From: Streptomyces sp. NBC_00234
Lineage (GTDB): Bacteria > Actinomycetota > Actinomycetes > Streptomycetales > Streptomycetaceae
Assembly: GCF_036195325.1 (NCBI RefSeq)
Contig: NZ_CP108101.1
Location: 4,216,001-4,280,000 of the forward strand
Direction of reading: 5' to 3'
Length of the DNA: 64,000 nucleotides
Positions 56,745 to 64,000 of the stretch are shown piece after piece. A model generated the notes under the pieces. It saw only the letters and a program-made list of their open reading frames with translations. It was not told the origin of the DNA and made no database searches. Position 1 is the stretch's first letter. The number at the start of each line of letters is the position of its first letter. The position numbers and the translations under genes were made by a program.

Positions 56745-58073
56745 TCATGCGCGGTCGCCGGTGGCGCGACGGCCGCTGCCGCGGGCCGTGGCCACCGCGG
56801 CGGCGAGTGAGGACGAGCCGGGCGGGACGGTCACGGGGTCGTGCGGGCCGCCGTCCCGTACGACGGTGACGCGGTGCCCGCCGTCGGCGGTGGCCACCAC
56901 GTCGACCCACTCCCCGTGCGGGTGGCCGCACCGGCGTTCGCACCCGGACCAGTACACGGGCAGCCGTCCGGGCGGTCCGACGGCGGCGCCCGCTTCGGCC
57001 CGTACGTCGGCCAGCGACTTGGCGCAGCCGGGCCGCCCGATGCAGGCGCCCACACCCGTCCAGGGGGAGGCGTCGCCGGTGATCAGACCGGCTGCGCCGA
57101 GGGCGGCCAGGAGCTCGGGGACGCGGTCCGCGGGGGCGCCGGGCACGACGACGCCGCGCCACGGGGTGAACCGCAGCTCGCCGCCGCACTGCCGGGCGGT
57201 CCCGACGAGCAGCTGCCACTGGGCCGGGGCGAGCCGCCCCAGCGGTACGCCTGCGGAGAGCGCGACGGCGCCGTGCGGGCCCGCGGGTACGGGGCCGGGA
57301 GGCGGCGCGACGGCGAGGGACGGGCGGGGCAGCTCGGCCGGGGAGGTCCCGGAGAGTTCCTGCGCGATACGGGCCGGGAGTGCGGCGCGGACGTCGTCGG
57401 GCAGGTCCTTGACCCGCCAGGCGCCGGAGTCCCGGGCGGCTTCCAGGAAGGTCTCGGCGGCCACGAGGGCGGCGGCGGGGGCGGTGGCGCCGGTGGCCGG
57501 CAGGCGCAGGACGGTGTCGTGGCCGCCGATCCGCAGGACGGCCCCGCCGTCGGCGGGGGACGCGATCAGGGTCACATCGGCGCCGAGGGCGTCCACGTCG
57601 CCGCGGCCGTCGTCGAGGGCGAAGAGGAAGCGGCCGGAGAGGCCGGTCGCGCGGTCGCTCCGGCAGAGCAGCCGGTCCAGTTCGGTCAGCCACGGGCGGA
57701 TGTCCGGCAGTTCGCGGTCGTCGAGACCCGAGAGCGGCGACGCGACGATGTTCCGTACGCGTTCGTGGCGTTCGGAGGGCAGGAGTCCGGCGTCGCCGAG
57801 CACCTGGGCGAGCTCGGTGCCGCAGTCCGGGGCGAGGCCGCGGAGCTGGGCGTTGCCGCGCGAGGTGAGGTGAACGTCACCGTCGCCGAGCCGGCGGGCC
57901 GCCTCGTGCAGGGCCTCCGCCTGAGCGACGGTCAGGACCCCGCCGGGTATCCGGACCCGGGCGAGCGCACCGTCGTCCGCCCGGTGCAGCCGCAGTGAGC
58001 CGGGGCAGGCATCACCGCTGCTCCGGGCAGAGGCGGCGCCCTGGGACCGGGGCGAAAGGGCGGATGCGGACAT
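56745..58073 (-). CDS. cobG: precorrin-3B synthase
   Basis: 442 residues; the ATG at 58073 is taken, but in-frame ATGs at 58085 and 58094 are possible and none has a strong ribosome-binding site. It resembles sulfite/nitrite reductase-type proteins: DVHLTSRGNAQLRGL (about 73-87) and the iron-sulfur/siroheme Cys cluster CIGRPGC (about 345) and CERRC (about 380). CobG is the oxygen-dependent mono-oxygenase step typical of aerobic cobalamin synthesis. It begins the minus-strand cob transcript. Confidence 0.9.
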   Translation of the reverse strand: MSASALSPRSQGAASARSSGDACPGSLRLHRADDGALARVRIPGGVLTVAQAEALHEAARRLGDGDVHLTSRGNAQLRGLAPDCGTELAQVLGDAGLLPSERHERVRNIVASPLSGLDDRELPDIRPWLTELDRLLCRSDRATGLSGRFLFALDDGRGDVDALGADVTLIASPADGGAVLRIGGHDTVLRLPATGATAPAAALVAAETFLEAARDSGAWRVKDLPDDVRAALPARIAQELSGTSPAELPRPSLAVAPPPGPVPAGPHGAVALSAGVPLGRLAPAQWQLLVGTARQCGGELRFTPWRGVVVPGAPADRVPELLAALGAAGLITGDASPWTGVGACIGRPGCAKSLADVRAEAGAAVGPPGRLPVYWSGCERRCGHPHGEWVDVVATADGGHRVTVVRDGGPHDPVTVPPGSSSLAAAVATARGSGRRATGDRA

Positions 58074-58555
58074 GGCGGCGAGCATACCGACCATCACACC
58101 GGCGTCGGCCGGGCCCGCCGCGATGGCCGGGACCGGACGCTGAACGGCCTGCAATGTCCGGTGGACGGGCCCGGAGGCCCTCCGGCCCGGCTGCCCGGAA
58201 CCGGCACGGCCTCCCGCGCCGCCGACGCGCGGCGGGTGGCGCGGGCTCACGAACGGTCGACGCACGCCAGTGGCAGGGACCCTGAAGCGCCGACCACGAC
58301 ACACAACCCCAGCCATTTTTCCGGCCACATGCGGAGAACCCGGATCCCGCACCCCGCCCCAACCCCCGGCCCCCGCCGTCCCGTCCGGCGTCCGAGCACG
58401 GCGCCCAGCAGGTGGACCGGCCACCGCCGCGGGTCCCGGGCCGGCTCCGGACCCGCTCACCACAGCACCTGCGGCCCGTCCGCCGGAACCCGCGGCCCGC
58501 CCGGCCTCCGAGGACAAGATCCCGGGCGCCCCCCACCCGTACACCCCCGCCGCTT
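58074..58555. other. divergent regulatory spacer between cobG and cobN
   Basis: About 480 bp without a supported gene; frames here conflict with the downstream riboswitch. It should contain the cobG promoter. No second cobalamin riboswitch was recognised on the minus strand, although a short CCTGCCACTGG stretch near 58265 superficially resembles part of one. No other structure was seen. Confidence 0.5.
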
Positions 58556-58690
58556 AGGATGCAGGCGGCGGTCCACTCGGCCCGCCAAGGGGAGGAAGCC
58601 CGGTGAGATTCCGGCGCGGTCCCGCCACTGTGAGCCCGGTCGAGAACACCGGCCGGGCGAGTCAGGAACTCCCTTTCCCCGCATGCCCGG
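58556..58690 (+). ncRNA. cobalamin riboswitch upstream of cobN
   Basis: The conserved core is at 58591-58637: GGAGGAAGCC, then CGGTGAGATTCCGG, then GGTCCCGCCACTGTGAGCCC, followed by GAGTCAGGA at 58659-58667. These are the signature blocks of the B12 (cobalamin) riboswitch, including the J6/3 and B12-box parts. It should repress cobN expression when adenosylcobalamin is abundant, probably by blocking the GAGGAAGG ribosome-binding site at 58744-58751. Confidence 0.88.
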
Positions 58691-58762
58691 TCCGTTCGAG
58701 CAGGGGAACCCGATTCCGACACCGCCCGGGGCGTGGACACCCCGAGGAAGGCTTGACGCAGC

Positions 58763-62368
<3,606 letters not shown>

Positions 62369-62397
62369 GACCGGCGCCCGGCGCCGAGCACGCGTAC

Positions 62398-62428
62398 GGC
62401 CCCTGGGAACCGTCGGTTCCCAGGGGCC
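62398..62428. terminator. bidirectional terminator between cobN and the oxidase-like gene
   Basis: Perfect 14-bp stem, GGCCCCTGGGAACC (62398-62411) with its complement (62415-62428), three-base loop, between two convergent genes. Confidence 0.9.
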
Positions 62429-62467
62429 GCCGCATGCCGTGCGTGCCGTGCTCGTGGTGGAGCAGGG

Positions 62468-64000
62468 TCAGTTGGCGTTCACCAGGTCGTGCGCGGGCAC
62501 CTTCACCGTGCGTGCGCCCGGCGTGCCGCCCAGGATCACCTTGCGCAGGGCGCTGTTGTTCTTGAGGTTGGTCTCCTTGAGCCGCTTCTCCGGGTTGGCC
62601 AGCACCTGGATGTAGTAGGTGCCGTTCGCGAGACCGGTGATGTCGAAGGACTGGCCGGGCAGGTCCTGCGTGTAGGTGTCGCCGGATCCCACGTCGAGGA
62701 CCTCACGCACGGAGATCGAGTTCTCCTGGCCGCACGCGGTCGAGAGGTCGGTGTTGTCCGGGTGCCAGTTGGCGTTCTTCACCGTGTAGTCGACGGCGTC
62801 GGTGTTGGCCAGGCAGAACGCCTCCTTGCCGCTGCGCACCGTCTCCTTCTTGTCGGCCTTGAGCAGCCGATAGCTGGCGAAGTCGGTGAAGTGCCAGTGC
62901 TCGTGGCCCGGGCGGGGGTCCCACTCCATGGTGCCGGTGGGCGTGTAGCCGACCTGCTTGCCCTTGGCGTCGTAGAAGTACTGGTAGGCGTCCATCAGCT
63001 TCTTGCCCGGGGAGCGGAAGCCGTCCACCACGAGCTGCGCGGGGCCGGCGTTCCACACGTTGGCGCTGAAGGCGAGGTAGTCCTTGCCCTTCACGTTCTG
63101 CTCGCCGTCGCTGACCGTGATGCCGTAGGCCGGCAGCGAGCGGAGGTCCGGCTTGGGGACGTCCGGGACGCTCGCCTTGCCCTTCGGCCGCGCCGCGTTG
63201 GGCGCGACGGCGGGAGCCTTCCTGGAACCGTCCGTCTGCCCGGGGGCGTCACCCATGGCCGACGCCCGCAGCGCGCTCTTCTTGAGCGACCAGGGGAGAG
63301 CCGGCGGTGCGGGGGTGTGGGGTCCGTGACCCACGTTGTACGAGGGACCGGCGCCGCTCGTCGCGGAAGCGGGGGCCGGTGAGCGCATCGCACCGTGACC
63401 GGCGTGCCCGGCCATGGGGGACGCGCCGCTCCGCAGGCCCTCCGAGCCGCCCTCCTCATAGCTGCGCTCGCGGACCGTCACCTTGATGGTCCGGGGCTGG
63501 TCGGCGATGCCGAAGAGGTCGCGGTACTTCTTGGTCACGGAGACCTTGGCGGTGTACTTGCCGGGCTTCAGGTCGACCGGAGCGCCGTAGTAGCCCGCGT
63601 ACGTGTTGGACGCCCAGCCGTTCTCGACGCCCCACACCGAGCCCAGGGTGAACGGGTTGACGGGGCAGCTCTCCGGGTACTTCGACGTGGACGGGGCGTC
63701 GGGACGTACCCGCCCGGAGGCGTTGTTCGGGCAGAAGGCTTCCGTCCGGTTCGCCACGGCCTTGCCGGCCGCGTCGGTGATGACGATCCTGGCGAAGCCC
63801 GGGAGCCCCGCGAAGTCCTTCACCACGCCGCGGGGAAGAGTCTTGGTCCGGGTCTTCTTCCCCTCGCGGATGATCTGGGTGGCGACGACCGGGTCCTTGT
63901 ACGACTTACGGGTCACCTTGAGCTCGAAGGGCCCGTTCTCGGCGGTGACGTACGTACCGAGGTCCAGATAGACGCCGGGGTCTTCCTTCCACGAGTCGAG
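62468..64000 (-). CDS. lysyl-oxidase-like secreted copper protein (partial)
   Basis: The open frame continues past the right window edge, so at least 511 residues and no start are visible; a GTG at 63916 is internal. The C-terminal third (about the last 210 residues) is a lysyl-oxidase-type domain: LAFSANVWNAGPAQLVVDGF, then RPGHEHWHFTDFASYRLL, where HEHWH supplies the copper-ligand His residues, and later NWHPDNTDLS and QVLANPEKRL. Upstream there is a cysteine-rich beta region (AFCPNNASG, PESCPVNPF) and a long Pro/Ala/Gly linker with HGAM and GHGPHTP. It should be an exported copper amine oxidase acting on lysine-containing matrix or wall proteins. The signal peptide lies outside the window. 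Confidence 0.85.
   Translation of the reverse strand, partial: LDSWKEDPGVYLDLGTYVTAENGPFELKVTRKSYKDPVVATQIIREGKKTRTKTLPRGVVKDFAGLPGFARIVITDAAGKAVANRTEAFCPNNASGRVRPDAPSTSKYPESCPVNPFTLGSVWGVENGWASNTYAGYYGAPVDLKPGKYTAKVSVTKKYRDLFGIADQPRTIKVTVRERSYEEGGSEGLRSGASPMAGHAGHGAMRSPAPASATSGAGPSYNVGHGPHTPAPPALPWSLKKSALRASAMGDAPGQTDGSRKAPAVAPNAARPKGKASVPDVPKPDLRSLPAYGITVSDGEQNVKGKDYLAFSANVWNAGPAQLVVDGFRSPGKKLMDAYQYFYDAKGKQVGYTPTGTMEWDPRPGHEHWHFTDFASYRLLKADKKETVRSGKEAFCLANTDAVDYTVKNANWHPDNTDLSTACGQENSISVREVLDVGSGDTYTQDLPGQSFDITGLANGTYYIQVLANPEKRLKETNLKNNSALRKVILGGTPGARTVKVPAHDLVNAN

Noticed and set aside
58255..58300. A minus-strand stretch resembling a second cobalamin riboswitch upstream of cobG
   Set aside because: Only a GCCACTGG-like fragment is present; the CCGGTG...CCGG block and the remaining core are missing.

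Overview
This window comes from a Streptomyces-type actinomycete chromosome. The DNA is very GC-rich with strong third-position GC bias, starts are often GTG or TTG, many gene pairs overlap as ATGA or GTGA, and hairpin terminators mostly lack a T-run. The gene content also fits: paired SigF/SigN-type sigma factors, a subtilisin-inhibitor (SSI) homologue, a PadR-HAAS pair and a DGPF/ECF42 pair.

Layout. 1-759: start of a bifunctional primase/polymerase gene that runs off the left edge. 1107-1512: small secreted Asn/Ser/Gln-rich protein and its terminator. 1624-6406: tightly overlapping five-gene lipid operon (acyl-CoA dehydrogenase, MaoC-DUF35, acyl-CoA dehydrogenase, MaoC, Ltp2-like thiolase-fold protein) with the composition of the mycobacterial igr steroid side-chain cassette. 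6612-8957: SigE-family sigma factor and an acyl-CoA ligase behind a perfect palindrome. 9030-13067: 1345-residue PAS/degenerate kinase/receiver protein. 13305-13838: SSI-family inhibitor. 14047-15734: tRNA-Ser(GCU), then tRNA-Arg(ACG), whose 3' end is repeated 1.2 kb downstream around an integrase fragment and a secreted-protein gene, apparently a decayed integrative element. 15758-21331: regulators and housekeeping genes (TPR protein, PadR/HAAS, HxlR/GNAT, DUF2797, amidohydrolase). 21371-27239: two-component system and two membrane glycosyltransferases, with 11-bp-phased direct repeats before both units. 27282-29795: DHA2 exporter and TetR regulator. 29809-36669: dehydrogenase, F420-type oxidoreductase, and a MarR / MFS-CnaB fusion / CnaB-YceI group. 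36772-43283: sigN-sigF, Dabb protein, tRNA-Ser(CGA), tadA and its partner, upp, LytR_C protein. 43570-50409: M28 aminopeptidase, HhH-GPD protein, ABC-F protein, aldo/keto reductase, ECF42 sigma and DGPF protein. 50612-62368: cobalamin genes cobL, cobM, cbiD, cobK, cobIJ, cobH, cobG and a riboswitch-led cobN. 62468-64000: lysyl-oxidase-like gene that runs off the right edge.

The most unusual region is the cobalamin block. cobK (+) and cbiD (-) diverge from a 14-bp gap in which one palindrome supplies both ribosome-binding sites, and cobK also overlaps the stop of the convergent cobIJ. This arrangement suggests two interleaved, mutually antisense transcripts: cobL-cobM-(cbiD antisense)-cobK on one strand and cobG-cobH-cobIJ-(cobK antisense)-cbiD on the other. 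Other points worth following are the tRNA-Arg element scar, PhoP-like operators ahead of the two-component system and its neighbouring glycosyltransferases, and the MarR-controlled transporter and YceI genes that share carboxypeptidase-regulatory-like domains.
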